Positions 1 to 8,650 of a stretch of 64,000 nt of DNA are shown in pieces. Made by a program: the position numbers and the translations under genes. Every line of letters begins with the position of its first letter. Position 1 is the first letter of the stretch. The notes under the pieces were generated by a model, which was not told the origin of the DNA, ran no database searches, and worked only from the letters and a program-made list of their open reading frames with translations. Origin of the DNA: Aeromicrobium wangtongii (lineage in GTDB: Bacteria > Actinomycetota > Actinomycetes > Propionibacteriales > Nocardioidaceae); NCBI RefSeq assembly GCF_024584515.1, contig NZ_CP102173.1:2232001-2296000 (forward strand), written 5' to 3'.

Positions 1-362
1 TTGGACTCGAAATGGCGGACTGAATCGGTGACCGACCCGTCAGGCATGGTCCGCTCTGCGGAGAAGGTCAAGATGCGAGCAGAAGCAGTGGCGCGGACGT
101 TGCTTGGAAACGAACGTGGCAGCCATCGGGCAGCCGTAACGCCGTGCCCGTGACCCCTGGCGTTGTCCTGTGGGGACCTTCTCAACTAGACCTGCCGGAC
201 AACGCGACCAGCAGAGACATCGGCTTCGTTGACGGAAAGCGGCTCGTTGAGTGGATCGCTCAGAGACAAGGCGATCCAGTGGACAAAGCCGCGGCGACCG
301 ACTTGCTGCGCCAACTGAAGGAGTTTCGAGCGCCGTCCTGGGACGCCAACGCCATCAGCTGA
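1..362 (+). pseudogene. NERD-domain (nuclease-related) protein remnant, frameshifted, cut by window edge
   Basis: Reading from base 1 gives LDSKWRTESV followed by an alpha-helical stretch, which runs into a TGA at 151-153. From about base 144 a second frame carries VVLWGPSQLDLP and then a helical C-terminus ending in TGA at 360-362. Put together, the two pieces resemble the C-terminal half of actinobacterial NERD proteins: a D-x-K-W strand, a helix, a VVLWGP strand and a final helix with LVEW. The join needs a shift of one or two bases near 140-150. The gene is therefore either broken or carries a sequencing error; a separate 72-residue protein from the GTG at 144 is less likely. The N-terminus lies outside the window. 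The family assignment rests on motif resemblance only. Confidence 0.5.
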
Positions 363-366
363 GGGG

Positions 367-1347
367 TCAGCCGATAAACGCGTCAGCGAACAGCTCAGCC
401 GACTTCAGCCGCTGTTCGGCCCGCGGGCTCTGGTGGGCGACGATGAGCTCGTCGATACCGGTCTGCTCGACGAACGCCGTGACCTCCTTGAGCACGGTGT
501 CGGGCGTGCCGGCCGAGCTGTAGGTCATCATGCCGCGCAGGTGCGCGCCCTGGGGCGAGGCGAGGATCTGGTCGGCCTGTTCGTCGGTGTACTTGGTGCC
601 GGGACGCACGAGCAGGGCCACGCGGGTGCGCATGACCTCGAGCTGCTGGCGCTCGGCGTCGGCCTGGTCGTCGGCGGCGATGACGTTGAACGCGGCCATC
701 AGGTGGGGCTTGTCGAGCTGCTCGGACGGCTTGAACTCGCGGCGGTACAGCGCGATCGCGTCGTGCAGGGCGGCCGGGGCGAAGTGCGACGCGAAGGCGT
801 ACGGCAGGCCGAGGGCAGCGGCCAGGCCCGCGCCGTACAGCGAGGAGCCGAGGATGTAGAGCGGGACGTTGGTGCCGGTGCCGGGGTAGGCGGCGACGTC
901 CGGGATGCGCGACTCGCCGCGCAGGTACGCCTGCAGCTCCAGGACGTCCTCCGGGAAGGTGTCCGACGACGTGGCGTTGCGGCGCAGCGCGTGCATCGTG
1001 TTCTGGTCGGTGCCGGGCGCACGGCCCAGGCCGAGATCGATGCGTCCGGGGTGCAGGGTCTCCAGGGTGCCGAACTGCTCGGCGATCTGCAGCGGCGAGT
1101 GGTTGGGCAGCATCACTCCCCCGGCGCCGAGCCGGATGCTGCTGGTGTGCGCGGCCACGTGGGCGATCAGCACCGACGTCGCCGACGACGCGATCGCGGC
1201 CATGTTGTGGTGCTCGGCGTACCAGACCCGCTGGTAACCGGTCTGCTCCGCGGTCTGCGCCAGGGCGACGGTTCCAGCCAGCGCTTCGGCGACCGACTGG
1301 TCGCGCGCGACGGTTGCAAGGTCGAGGATCGAAACCGGCACAGACAT
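367..1347 (-). CDS. LLM-class flavin-dependent oxidoreductase (luciferase-like monooxygenase)
   Basis: Protein of 326 residues of the bacterial luciferase-like family, which uses reduced flavin (FMNH2, or F420 in some members) to oxidise small organic substrates in the cytoplasm. The start [12 protein letters not shown], the early WYAEHHNM segment and [19 protein letters not shown], followed by [13 protein letters not shown], are typical of the MsnO8-type LLM subgroup. I chose the ATG at 1347 because the family begins there and GAAGGG lies just upstream; a longer frame reaches 1404 but adds unrelated residues. It stands alone. The substrate cannot be read from the sequence. Confidence 0.85.
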   Translation of the reverse strand: MSVPVSILDLATVARDQSVAEALAGTVALAQTAEQTGYQRVWYAEHHNMAAIASSATSVLIAHVAAHTSSIRLGAGGVMLPNHSPLQIAEQFGTLETLHPGRIDLGLGRAPGTDQNTMHALRRNATSSDTFPEDVLELQAYLRGESRIPDVAAYPGTGTNVPLYILGSSLYGAGLAAALGLPYAFASHFAPAALHDAIALYRREFKPSEQLDKPHLMAAFNVIAADDQADAERQQLEVMRTRVALLVRPGTKYTDEQADQILASPQGAHLRGMMTYSSAGTPDTVLKEVTAFVEQTGIDELIVAHQSPRAEQRLKSAELFADAFIG

Positions 1348-1640
1348 GAAACACCCTTCGTGGACACAGCGACGCCGGTCGGCGTCGTCATCTATCAGTA
1401 ACAACCGATCGGGGCGCGATTCCCATCCCGGGTCAGCGTCGGCAACCTCTCATCGCCCTGGCCCTGGTCATCGGCCCTCATGTCCGATTCCGCAGACGAG
1501 GAGCCCAAGGGCATGAAACGATGGGCGACGCTTTCGGGCACGCGTCTGACGCCGATCCGGCATGCATAGGCAATGAACGTGTAGGGCGCGCACGGTATCG
1601 AGCACCTCTACTGACGAGTCCCGGAAGGATTCCCACCGTC

Positions 1641-4600
1641 GTGCTCTCCCCCAAGACCCGAGTGCTGCTCTGCCTCGTCCTGCCCACCCTGCTGCTGGCG
1701 CCGGTGCTGACGATCACGCCGGCGTCCGCGGACGACCTGGACCACGTCAGCACAGCCACCGGGACGCCCGAGCTCGTCACCGTGAACGAGCCCTCACTGC
1801 CGCCAGGTGTCAGCCTGGACGACCCGACGGACACCACGTCCCTGCTGAAGAAAGCAGGCGTAGACGGCGAACCGGTCACCAAGGACGGGACCCCCAAGCG
1901 CTCCCTGGCCCGGGCAGCGGCCACCTACTTCCCCGCCGGCGCGTCGGTCATCCCGGGCTACGGTGGCCATGTGGCTCCGGCGTGCGCTGGGGACGGAACC
2001 GACGGCCGACGCGTGCGCGTCATGTACGTCCGCGAGACGAGCGACCCTTCGCGCCTGACGGCCCTGCGTGGTTCGTTCCTCAACGAGCTCGCGCAGGTCG
2101 ACGACCTGTTCGCGTACGCGTCGAGCGCGCCCGGCGAGAGCCGTCGAGTCCGCTGGTACAGCGACCCGAACTGCCAGCCAACCATTGACGAGGTCGTCGT
2201 CGCCGTTGGTGTGCTGTCCGTCGGCGGATCGGCAGGACACACGGCCCTGACCAACGCGCTGAACAAGGCCGGCTACACCAACAACATGCACAAGTACATC
2301 GTGTTCGCAGAGGGCAACCGCATCGGCGGCAGCACGTGTGGGCTCGGGAACTTCTACCAAGACGTGCGTCCCGGAGCAGAGAATTACAACAATGGCGGCG
2401 GTAACACCAGCCCCACGGTCGCTCGCATCGACACCGTCTGCTGGTTCAGCAACGCGTCGTCGGCCACCACCACGCACGAGCTCATGCACACGCTTGGTGG
2501 TGTGCTGCAGTCCGCCCCGGACGCCACCTTGTACGGGCACTGCCACGACGCGCGCGACCCGATGTGTTACGACGACGGGTCGGGGATGCCGATGCGTTCG
2601 GTGTGCACGCAGACCGGCGCCGCGCTGCAGCTCGACTGCAACAAGGACGACTACTTCAACATTGCGCCCGCTTCCGGCACGTACCTGGCGAACAACTGGA
2701 ACGTGGCTAACTCGCTGTTCCTGACCAAGGTCGCCTTCGGTACAGACCCGTGGTCTTCCGCGGCGCTGACAGTGGACCCTCCGGTGGTGACCACCGGCCA
2801 GGACGCAACACTCCTGGTTGCTGGGACGCCCGCTGGGACCACCGCAGCCTTCTCTGTCAGCAACGACAAGTGCACCGTGGTGCCGGCAGGTTCGTCCGCG
2901 GACGGTATCCGCGGCACCCTGAACTGCTCTGCCCGGGCGGTTCCCGGCAATCCGGACACCACGACCGTGGTGGTCACCGCCGCTCTGTCTCACCCGGACT
3001 ACCCCACCAGTTCCCGCTCGCTGAACGTCACTGTGAAGCGGGCTGCACCGCCGATGGTGGCTGTGGCGGGCGGCCCGGAGGTGCGGACGAACGTCCCCTA
3101 CACGATCCGTGCCACGTCGGCGGCGACCGGTCTCAGCTGGGGCTGGACGGCATCCGACTCCCGGTGCCAGCTGGACGGCGCAGCTACCCCCGTGCTGACG
3201 ATTACGTGCCCTGACGCGTCCGCAGGCCGTTTGCTCGAACTGTCGGTGACAGCGACCGCCCCGGACGGTCAGTCCTACACGGCGTACGCCGACGTTGACG
3301 TCATCGCCCAGTACTCCTCACCCGAGCTCGACCTTTTGGGCCCGAGGGACGTCAAGACGGGCAACGAGTACATCTACACGGCGGACCTCACCTCCGCCGA
3401 CCCTGCCGACCCGGTGACGTACTCCTGGAAAGACGAACACATCGAGGCCGGTCGCGAGTACGAGTCGACCATCGTCGGTCCCACCGACCAGCGCACAGTG
3501 AAGCTGAAGCCGATCCAGAATGGTGAGCGACGTCTGACCGTGACTGTGACCGTAGGGTCGCATACCTTGAGTTCGCAGCTGTTCTACCTGGCAACCACCG
3601 ACTACGTCGTGACCGTCACGTCCAGCCACAACACTGCGATGTCTGGGACTCCGGTGGTGTTCGACGCGACCGCAACGGACACGTTCCGCACCAACTTCTC
3701 CTGGTCTCTCAACCCAAAGGCAGAGAGCGGAGGGTGCAGGATCTCGTCGGAGATGACCCCCGAGGACCCACACCACAGCGCGGTGTCTGTCACGTGCCCG
3801 GCAGGCTTCTCAGGTCCCGTCACCGCCACTGTGACAGGCACAGGCAAGAGCGGGCAGGTGGAGGCTTCCGGGTCCAGCACTGTCCAGTTCGCGGCCGTCC
3901 CGTTCAGCGTCGCCTTCCTGCAGACGCCGACTGGCAAGGTTGGCAACGGCAAGGCGGGGACATTCACCGTCACGTCCACGGTGCCCGCACAGTTCCACTG
4001 GGTGCCCACCCGACCCGAGTGCACTGTTGGAAACCCCGGCTCGTTGTCTGAGACCCAGATGACTGCCACGGTCACCTGCCCGGTTACCGTCCACGGGAAT
4101 GTGGGCCTGACCGTCGTAGCAACCGAGATCGACCCCGTCGCGGGTGATGGCAAGGGCCGGACGCGTACCGCTACGGCGTCGATGGAAGTGGACAAGGCGC
4201 CACCACCACCCGCGGCTGTCACTGGCGTGGAGGTTGTGGCCTACGACCCGACGACGATCTCGCTGAGGTGGAACCCGTCTGCGGGCGCCGAATCCTACGT
4301 TGTCCGGTACAGCACCCGCAGTGACGGCAGCTATTACATGACCACGACCGTCGCCGGTGGCGCCAGCACCACGCTCACTGGGCTGTCGCCTGGCATTACC
4401 CACTACGTCAGCATCGTCGCCATTCGCGGGGGTGTCGCCTCGGACCCCACAGGTTGGTGGCCGGTCACGACTCCCCTTGTCATGACTCCGCTCCCGCCGC
4501 GTCGGACACCTTCCACCCCTGCTCCTTTCGTGGCCAAGCCGTCAGGCGTGAAGATGAAGGCGCACACGAAGACGACCATCACCCCGAAGTGGTCGCGGCC

Positions 4601-4808
4601 GGCCGGTGCGAAGAAGTTCATCGTCTACTACGGCACGAAGGCGAACGGAAAGGGCGCGAAGTCCAAGACCGTTGGCAACAAGGCGGCGGTCAAGCTGACG
4701 CGTCTGAAGAAGAACACCCGGTACTACGTGCGGGTGATCGCCGTGTCAGCTGCTGGGAAGAAGTCGGCGTACTCCAAACAGGTCAGCATGAAGACCAAGG
4801 CGAAGTGA
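1641..4808 (+). CDS. large secreted metzincin-like protein with C-terminal fibronectin type III domains
   Basis: Protein of 1,055 residues from a GTG at 1641, preceded by GGAAGGA. The first 30 residues form a signal peptide (LLCLVLPTLLLAPVL, cut near ASA). Residues about 110-340 hold HELMHTLGG with H279, E280 and H283, followed by DPMCY near 308 that looks like a metzincin Met-turn; the third zinc ligand expected in HExxHxxGxxH is not at its usual place. The middle contains repeated Ig-like beta domains with paired cysteines. Two fibronectin type III domains follow (about 856-945 and 965-1055), the last one very lysine-rich. It is probably an exported protease or adhesin bound to the surface or matrix. 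Enzymatic activity is inferred from the HExxH motif only. An in-frame upstream extension to 1521 lacks signal-peptide logic. Confidence 0.7.
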   Translation: MLSPKTRVLLCLVLPTLLLAPVLTITPASADDLDHVSTATGTPELVTVNEPSLPPGVSLDDPTDTTSLLKKAGVDGEPVTKDGTPKRSLARAAATYFPAGASVIPGYGGHVAPACAGDGTDGRRVRVMYVRETSDPSRLTALRGSFLNELAQVDDLFAYASSAPGESRRVRWYSDPNCQPTIDEVVVAVGVLSVGGSAGHTALTNALNKAGYTNNMHKYIVFAEGNRIGGSTCGLGNFYQDVRPGAENYNNGGGNTSPTVARIDTVCWFSNASSATTTHELMHTLGGVLQSAPDATLYGHCHDARDPMCYDDGSGMPMRSVCTQTGAALQLDCNKDDYFNIAPASGTYLANNWNVANSLFLTKVAFGTDPWSSAALTVDPPVVTTGQDATLLVAGTPAGTTAAFSVSNDKCTVVPAGSSADGIRGTLNCSARAVPGNPDTTTVVVTAALSHPDYPTSSRSLNVTVKRAAPPMVAVAGGPEVRTNVPYTIRATSAATGLSWGWTASDSRCQLDGAATPVLTITCPDASAGRLLELSVTATAPDGQSYTAYADVDVIAQYSSPELDLLGPRDVKTGNEYIYTADLTSADPADPVTYSWKDEHIEAGREYESTIVGPTDQRTVKLKPIQNGERRLTVTVTVGSHTLSSQLFYLATTDYVVTVTSSHNTAMSGTPVVFDATATDTFRTNFSWSLNPKAESGGCRISSEMTPEDPHHSAVSVTCPAGFSGPVTATVTGTGKSGQVEASGSSTVQFAAVPFSVAFLQTPTGKVGNGKAGTFTVTSTVPAQFHWVPTRPECTVGNPGSLSETQMTATVTCPVTVHGNVGLTVVATEIDPVAGDGKGRTRTATASMEVDKAPPPPAAVTGVEVVAYDPTTISLRWNPSAGAESYVVRYSTRSDGSYYMTTTVAGGASTTLTGLSPGITHYVSIVAIRGGVASDPTGWWPVTTPLVMTPLPPRRTPSTPAPFVAKPSGVKMKAHTKTTITPKWSRPAGAKKFIVYYGTKANGKGAKSKTVGNKAAVKLTRLKKNTRYYVRVIAVSAAGKKSAYSKQVSMKTKAK

Positions 4809-4824
4809 ATCTGCTGAGGTAGGC

Positions 4825-4846
4825 ACTTCGACAAGCTCAACGGGCG
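4825..4846 (+). repeat. REP-like short interspersed repeat (TTCGACAAGCTCAACGG)
   Basis: Intergenic copy of the element that also occurs inside nrdJ (8855-8937) and, inverted and variant, inside dapF (32371-32389). The core is TTCGACAAGCTCAACGGGCG. It lies between the secreted metzincin-like gene and the flavodoxin-like gene, just upstream of the latter's -10 element. Confidence 0.7.
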
Positions 4847-4862
4847 TGAGCCGTAGATCATA

Positions 4863-4868
4863 TAGATT
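4863..4868 (+). promoter_or_regulatory. -10 element of a probable leaderless promoter
   Basis: TAGATT lies six bases before the ATG at 4875 and no ribosome binding site is visible, so the transcript probably starts at the start codon. Confidence 0.5.
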
Positions 4869-4874
4869 TGGCGC

Positions 4875-5675
4875 ATGGGTTTGCGGGTAGGTGTTGTGCT
4901 GGCCAGTGATCACGGCTATTCGGGGACCACCGGTCAGCTCGTGACGGAGCTGCTCGATCGGCTGCAGGCCGGCACCACGGTGGAGGTCGACACGGTGCTG
5001 ACGACCGATCTGGAGCTCGGGTCCAGCTGCCCCGCGTGCCTGCGCTGCATGACCGACGGCGAGCAGGCGTGCCCCAACTTCGACCGCGCCGCCGCGGCCC
5101 GCCGCGTGATGGACGACGCCGACCTGGTCATCTTCGCGACGCCGGTGCACTCCTTCCAGGTCTCGGCCAGCATGAAGCGGTTCATCGACCACTTCGCCTA
5201 CCTCATCCACCGCCCCGCCTACGTCGGGCGGCCGGCCGTCCTGATCTCGTCAGCCGCCGGCGGCGGACACGACGCGGCCCTGGAGTACCTGCGCAGCGCG
5301 GTGCGGCGCTGGGGATTCCACACCGTCGGCCAGCTGGGCGCCAACGGCCCCGGCCTGGCTCGCCCCGGCTACCGGGCCAAGGTCGACGCCGCGCTGGACG
5401 AGCTCGCGCCCCTCGCCCTGGCCGCACCGAACCAGCCGGAACCGAAGCCGACGACAGCAGACCTGATCGGCTTCCGGGTCGCCAAGATCCTGGTCGACTC
5501 CGGACGCGAGGACGGCCCCGTCGACGCGAAGTACTGGGACGAGCGCGGCTGGTTCGACGCCGAATGGTGGACCGACCAGAAACCGCCGTTCGTCGCCAAC
5601 CGCATCGCCGGCCTGGTCGAGAAGAAGATCCGCAAGGGCATCAATGAGGGCTCGGCCGACCCCTACCGCGGCTGA
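4875..5675 (+). CDS. flavodoxin-fold NAD(P)H-dependent oxidoreductase family protein
   Basis: Protein of 266 residues with the flavodoxin-like fold of the FMN reductase/NADPH:quinone reductase group. The N-terminal strand LRVGVVLASD leads into SGTTGQL (residues 16-22), the FMN phosphate loop; ADLVIFATPVHSFQVSASMKRF around 100 is the second flavin-binding segment, and ISSAAGGGHDAAL the third. A cysteine cluster at C52, C55, C58 and C66, with the usual ordering of ferredoxin-like or metal-binding members, marks the subgroup of multimeric flavodoxin WrbA-like proteins. The C-terminal 80 residues are a helical extension. The ATG at 4875 has a -10 hexamer six bases ahead and no Shine-Dalgarno. Electron donor and acceptor are unknown. 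Confidence 0.75.
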   Translation: MGLRVGVVLASDHGYSGTTGQLVTELLDRLQAGTTVEVDTVLTTDLELGSSCPACLRCMTDGEQACPNFDRAAAARRVMDDADLVIFATPVHSFQVSASMKRFIDHFAYLIHRPAYVGRPAVLISSAAGGGHDAALEYLRSAVRRWGFHTVGQLGANGPGLARPGYRAKVDAALDELAPLALAAPNQPEPKPTTADLIGFRVAKILVDSGREDGPVDAKYWDERGWFDAEWWTDQKPPFVANRIAGLVEKKIRKGINEGSADPYRG

Positions 5676-5693
5676 CCTCACTCCCCCGCGCCG

Positions 5694-6734
5694 TCACATG
5701 CTGGCGGCGTCCTGCACCTCCCCCACGAGTTCCTCGATGATGTCCTCGAGAAACAGCACGCCCGTCGTGACACCGTCCTGGTCCAGCGACCTGGCCACGT
5801 GACCCCCGGTGCGCCGCATCAGGTGCAGCGCATCCTCGAGGTCGGCCTCGCGGAACGTCGAGGTCAGGCGGCGGATGCGCTTGGCCGGCACCGGGGCCGT
5901 GAAGGCGTCCCCCTCGGTCAGGTCCATGACGTCCTTGAGGTGCAGGTAGCCGACCGGCGCCTGGTCGGCACCGGCGACGACGTAGCGGGAGAACCCGTGC
6001 TCCGCGACCGCGTGCTGGACGTCAGCGGGGGTCGCCCCGAACGGCAGGACGACCATGTCGGCCATCGGCACCTCGACGTCACAGACCTTCTTGGCGCTGA
6101 ACTCGAAGGCGGCCGTCAGGGTGCCGGACGTGTCGTCCAGGACGCCCTCCCGGGTGGACTGCTCGACGATGTTGGCGACCTCGTCGAGGGTGAACGTGCT
6201 GCTGGCCTCGTCCTTGGGCTCGACCTTGAACAGGCGCAGCACGGCGTTCGCCACACCGTTCAGCGACCAGATGACCGGCTTGAAGAACCTCGAGACCATG
6301 ACCAGCGGCGGCGCCAGGATCAGCGCGGCGCGGTCCGGGACCGAGAACGACAGGTTCTTGGGCACCATCTCGCCGAACACGACATGCAGGAACGTCACCA
6401 GCGCGAGCGCCACGATGAACGCGATGACGCCGATCGCCTCGGCGGACAGCGACGTGACGCCCAGCGGGATCTCCAGCAGGTGGTGGATGGCCGGCTCGGA
6501 GACGTTCAGGATCAGCAGCGAGCACACCGTGATGCCCAGCTGGCTGGTGGCCAGCATCAAGGTGGCGTGCTCCATCGCCCACAGCGTGGTCTTGGCCGCC
6601 TTGCTGCCGGCCTCCGCCTTGGGCTCGATCTGCGAGCGACGGGCGGAGATGACGGCGAACTCGGCGCCGACGAAGAAGGCATTGCCCGCCAGCAGGACGA
6701 CGAGCCAGATGACTCCGGGAAGGTACTCACTCAT
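5694..6734 (-). CDS. CNNM/HlyC-CorC family membrane protein, short form
   Basis: Protein of 346 residues. The N-terminal half is a DUF21 (CNNM) transmembrane domain with about four helices (LPGVIWLVVLLAGNAFFVGAEF and further segments up to about residue 150). A CBS pair follows from about 190 (VCDVEVPMADMVVLPF onward). It ends at LEDIIEELVGEVQDAASM, so it lacks the C-terminal CorC_HlyC domain found in its neighbour. Such proteins are linked to divalent cation (Mg2+ or Co2+) efflux or homeostasis. Its ATG overlaps the stop of the upstream paralogue by four bases, which indicates translational coupling and perhaps a heteromeric complex. Confidence 0.85.
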   Translation of the reverse strand: MSEYLPGVIWLVVLLAGNAFFVGAEFAVISARRSQIEPKAEAGSKAAKTTLWAMEHATLMLATSQLGITVCSLLILNVSEPAIHHLLEIPLGVTSLSAEAIGVIAFIVALALVTFLHVVFGEMVPKNLSFSVPDRAALILAPPLVMVSRFFKPVIWSLNGVANAVLRLFKVEPKDEASSTFTLDEVANIVEQSTREGVLDDTSGTLTAAFEFSAKKVCDVEVPMADMVVLPFGATPADVQHAVAEHGFSRYVVAGADQAPVGYLHLKDVMDLTEGDAFTAPVPAKRIRRLTSTFREADLEDALHLMRRTGGHVARSLDQDGVTTGVLFLEDIIEELVGEVQDAASM

Positions 6735-8086
6735 GACAGGTCCTCACGCAGCTGATCGACGATCCGGTCGTGTGTCCCGGCCAGCGCCAGATCGGCGTCG
6801 GCCGGGATGAACCGGATCCGCTCGATGCGGCCGCCGTGGACCCGCTCGACCCGCAGGACTCCGTCCTGGGTGCTGACCTCGTCGCCCAGCTCGGCGACCC
6901 GGTCCAACACGTCGGTGACGAAACCACCAGCGGTGTCGTAGCCATCTCCCTCGGGGACCCGGACGCCGGCGCGGTCGAGCACCTCGTCGGGCCGCAGCGC
7001 CGCGTCGAAGACGACCGAGCGGCCGCTCCGGCGCACCTCGCTGCGCAGACGGTCGTGCTCGTCCTCGAGCTCGCCGACGAGCTCCTCGACCAGGTCCTCG
7101 AGCGTGACGACGCCCTCGGTGCCGCCGAACTCGTCCAGCACGATCGCGATCTGGTAGCTCTGGGAGCGCAGCACGCCCAGCAGCGACTCGACGCCCATCG
7201 ACTGCGGCACCAGCAGCGCCTCGGTCAGCAGCTCGCTGACCGGCACGGTGGCCTGGTCGGCCAGCGGAACGGCAAAGGCCTGCTTGACGTGGACGATGCC
7301 CCGGACGTCATCGGAGTCCTTGCCGATCACCGGGAACCGGGAGTACCCGCTGCTGCCCGCCAGCGCGATGACGTCGGCGGCGGTGGCGTCGACGTCCACG
7401 CTGACCATCCGCACCCGCGGGGTCAGGACGTCGGCGGCGGACAGGTGGGAGAACCGCAGCGTGCGGCCCAGGAGGGTCGCGTGGTCGTCGTCCAGCACCC
7501 CGGCCATCGCCGAGCGGCGCACCAGTGAGCTGAGCTCCTCGGCCGTGCGGGCGCCGGACAGCTCCTCCTTCGGCTCCACGCCCAACGACCTGATGACGGC
7601 GTTGGCGGTGTTGTTGAACAGCAGGATCAGTGGCTTGAGCACCGTCGTGAACACGATCTGGAACGGCACCACGATCTTGGCCGTGGCCAGCGGAACGGCC
7701 AGCGCGAAGTTCTTGGGGACGAGCTCGCCGATGATCATCGAGAACAGGGTCGCCAGCAGGACGCCGACGACCGCACCGACTCCGGTGACCGCGCCGTCCG
7801 GGAGGCCGGCGGCGCCCAGCGGCTCGCGCAGCAGCGAGCTGACGGCGGGCTCGAAGGTGTAACCGGTGAGCAGCGTCGTCAGCGTGATGCCGAGCTGCGC
7901 GCTCGACAGGTGCGTCGAGGTGATCTTCAGCGCGCTGATGGTCGGGCCGAGTCGCTTCTCGCCGCGCTCCTGGCGGGCCTCGAGCTCATTGCGGTCCAGG
8001 TTGACCAGCGCGAACTCCGAGGCGACGAACAGGCCGGTTCCCACGGTCAGGGCCAAGCCGATGCCCAGCATGATCCACTCGTTCAT
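6731..8086 (-). CDS. CNNM/HlyC-CorC family membrane protein, full-length form
   Basis: Protein of 451 residues: DUF21 transmembrane domain (residues about 1-190, starting MNEWIMLGIGLALTVG), CBS pair (about 205-330, with DEFGGTEGVVTLEDLVEELVG closing it) and a C-terminal CorC_HlyC domain (about 350-430). Known relatives are implicated in Mg2+/Co2+ homeostasis. I chose the ATG at 8086 because GGAGGTGAG lies nine bases upstream; the in-frame GTG at 8092 sits too close to that site. It is the first gene of a two-gene operon with the shorter paralogue. Confidence 0.88.
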   Translation of the reverse strand: MNEWIMLGIGLALTVGTGLFVASEFALVNLDRNELEARQERGEKRLGPTISALKITSTHLSSAQLGITLTTLLTGYTFEPAVSSLLREPLGAAGLPDGAVTGVGAVVGVLLATLFSMIIGELVPKNFALAVPLATAKIVVPFQIVFTTVLKPLILLFNNTANAVIRSLGVEPKEELSGARTAEELSSLVRRSAMAGVLDDDHATLLGRTLRFSHLSAADVLTPRVRMVSVDVDATAADVIALAGSSGYSRFPVIGKDSDDVRGIVHVKQAFAVPLADQATVPVSELLTEALLVPQSMGVESLLGVLRSQSYQIAIVLDEFGGTEGVVTLEDLVEELVGELEDEHDRLRSEVRRSGRSVVFDAALRPDEVLDRAGVRVPEGDGYDTAGGFVTDVLDRVAELGDEVSTQDGVLRVERVHGGRIERIRFIPADADLALAGTHDRIVDQLREDLS

Positions 8087-8210
8087 GGGCACTCACCTCC
8101 CCTCTTCAGGCGCAGGCACGATGGCAGAGGTGAGCAGGTTCTGGCAGGGGGAGGGTCATCCATGATGCTGGGAGTTTACTGACCCACATCAACCTGCATG
8201 GCCCCACCGT

Positions 8211-8558
8211 TCAAACGGCCCGCGCGGCCCGCCCGGCACGGATGGCAGCGAGCGTCATCAGACCCAGCAATGCCGCGTAACCGGCGATGACCACCACGAC
8301 CGCGAGGCGGGTGCCGACGATTGCCAGCACACCGGCAACCAGTCCCGCCGCTGCGCAGATCCACGCCGCTGCGCGGACAGCCGACACCGCGGCGCGATGC
8401 CCGGCATACCAGGCCTCGTCGGACGCCATGGTCGCCTTGGTGCGGATGCCGATGAGGGCGTTGCGGTCGAGCCCGTCACGGGCCGATGCCTGCGCCAGCC
8501 ATCCGAGCAGAAGGCTCACCGCCACCAGGGATGCCGCCGGCAGGATGAGCGTCTCCAT
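8211..8558 (-). CDS. SdpI-family small membrane protein
   Basis: Protein of 115 residues with three hydrophobic segments (about 3-22, 62-82 and 87-105). Between the first two lies IGIRTKATMASDEAW followed by HR, the pattern of the SdpI domain, named after the Bacillus immunity protein against the SdpC toxin. In actinobacteria most members are of unknown function. It is a single gene ending 125 bp upstream of the HlyC pair; that gap holds the likely promoter of the pair. Confidence 0.75.
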   Translation of the reverse strand: METLILPAASLVAVSLLLGWLAQASARDGLDRNALIGIRTKATMASDEAWYAGHRAAVSAVRAAAWICAAAGLVAGVLAIVGTRLAVVVVIAGYAALLGLMTLAAIRAGRAARAV

Positions 8559-8590
8559 GACCGCGAGGCTATCGCGACAGCCCGTAACGG

Positions 8591-8630
8591 CCCCGGCCCG
8601 AGCTCTCCGCGAAGGAGAACCCGGGCCGGG
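8591..8630 (-). terminator. stem-loop terminator of the nrdR-nrdJ operon
   Basis: CCCGGCCCGAGCTCTCC pairs with GGAGAACCCGGGCCGGG with two mismatches around a GCGAA loop, 20 bases after the nrdJ stop. It has no U-tract, as is usual in high-GC actinobacteria. Confidence 0.7.
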
Positions 8631-8650
8631 ATCGTTGTACGGCTACTGGA

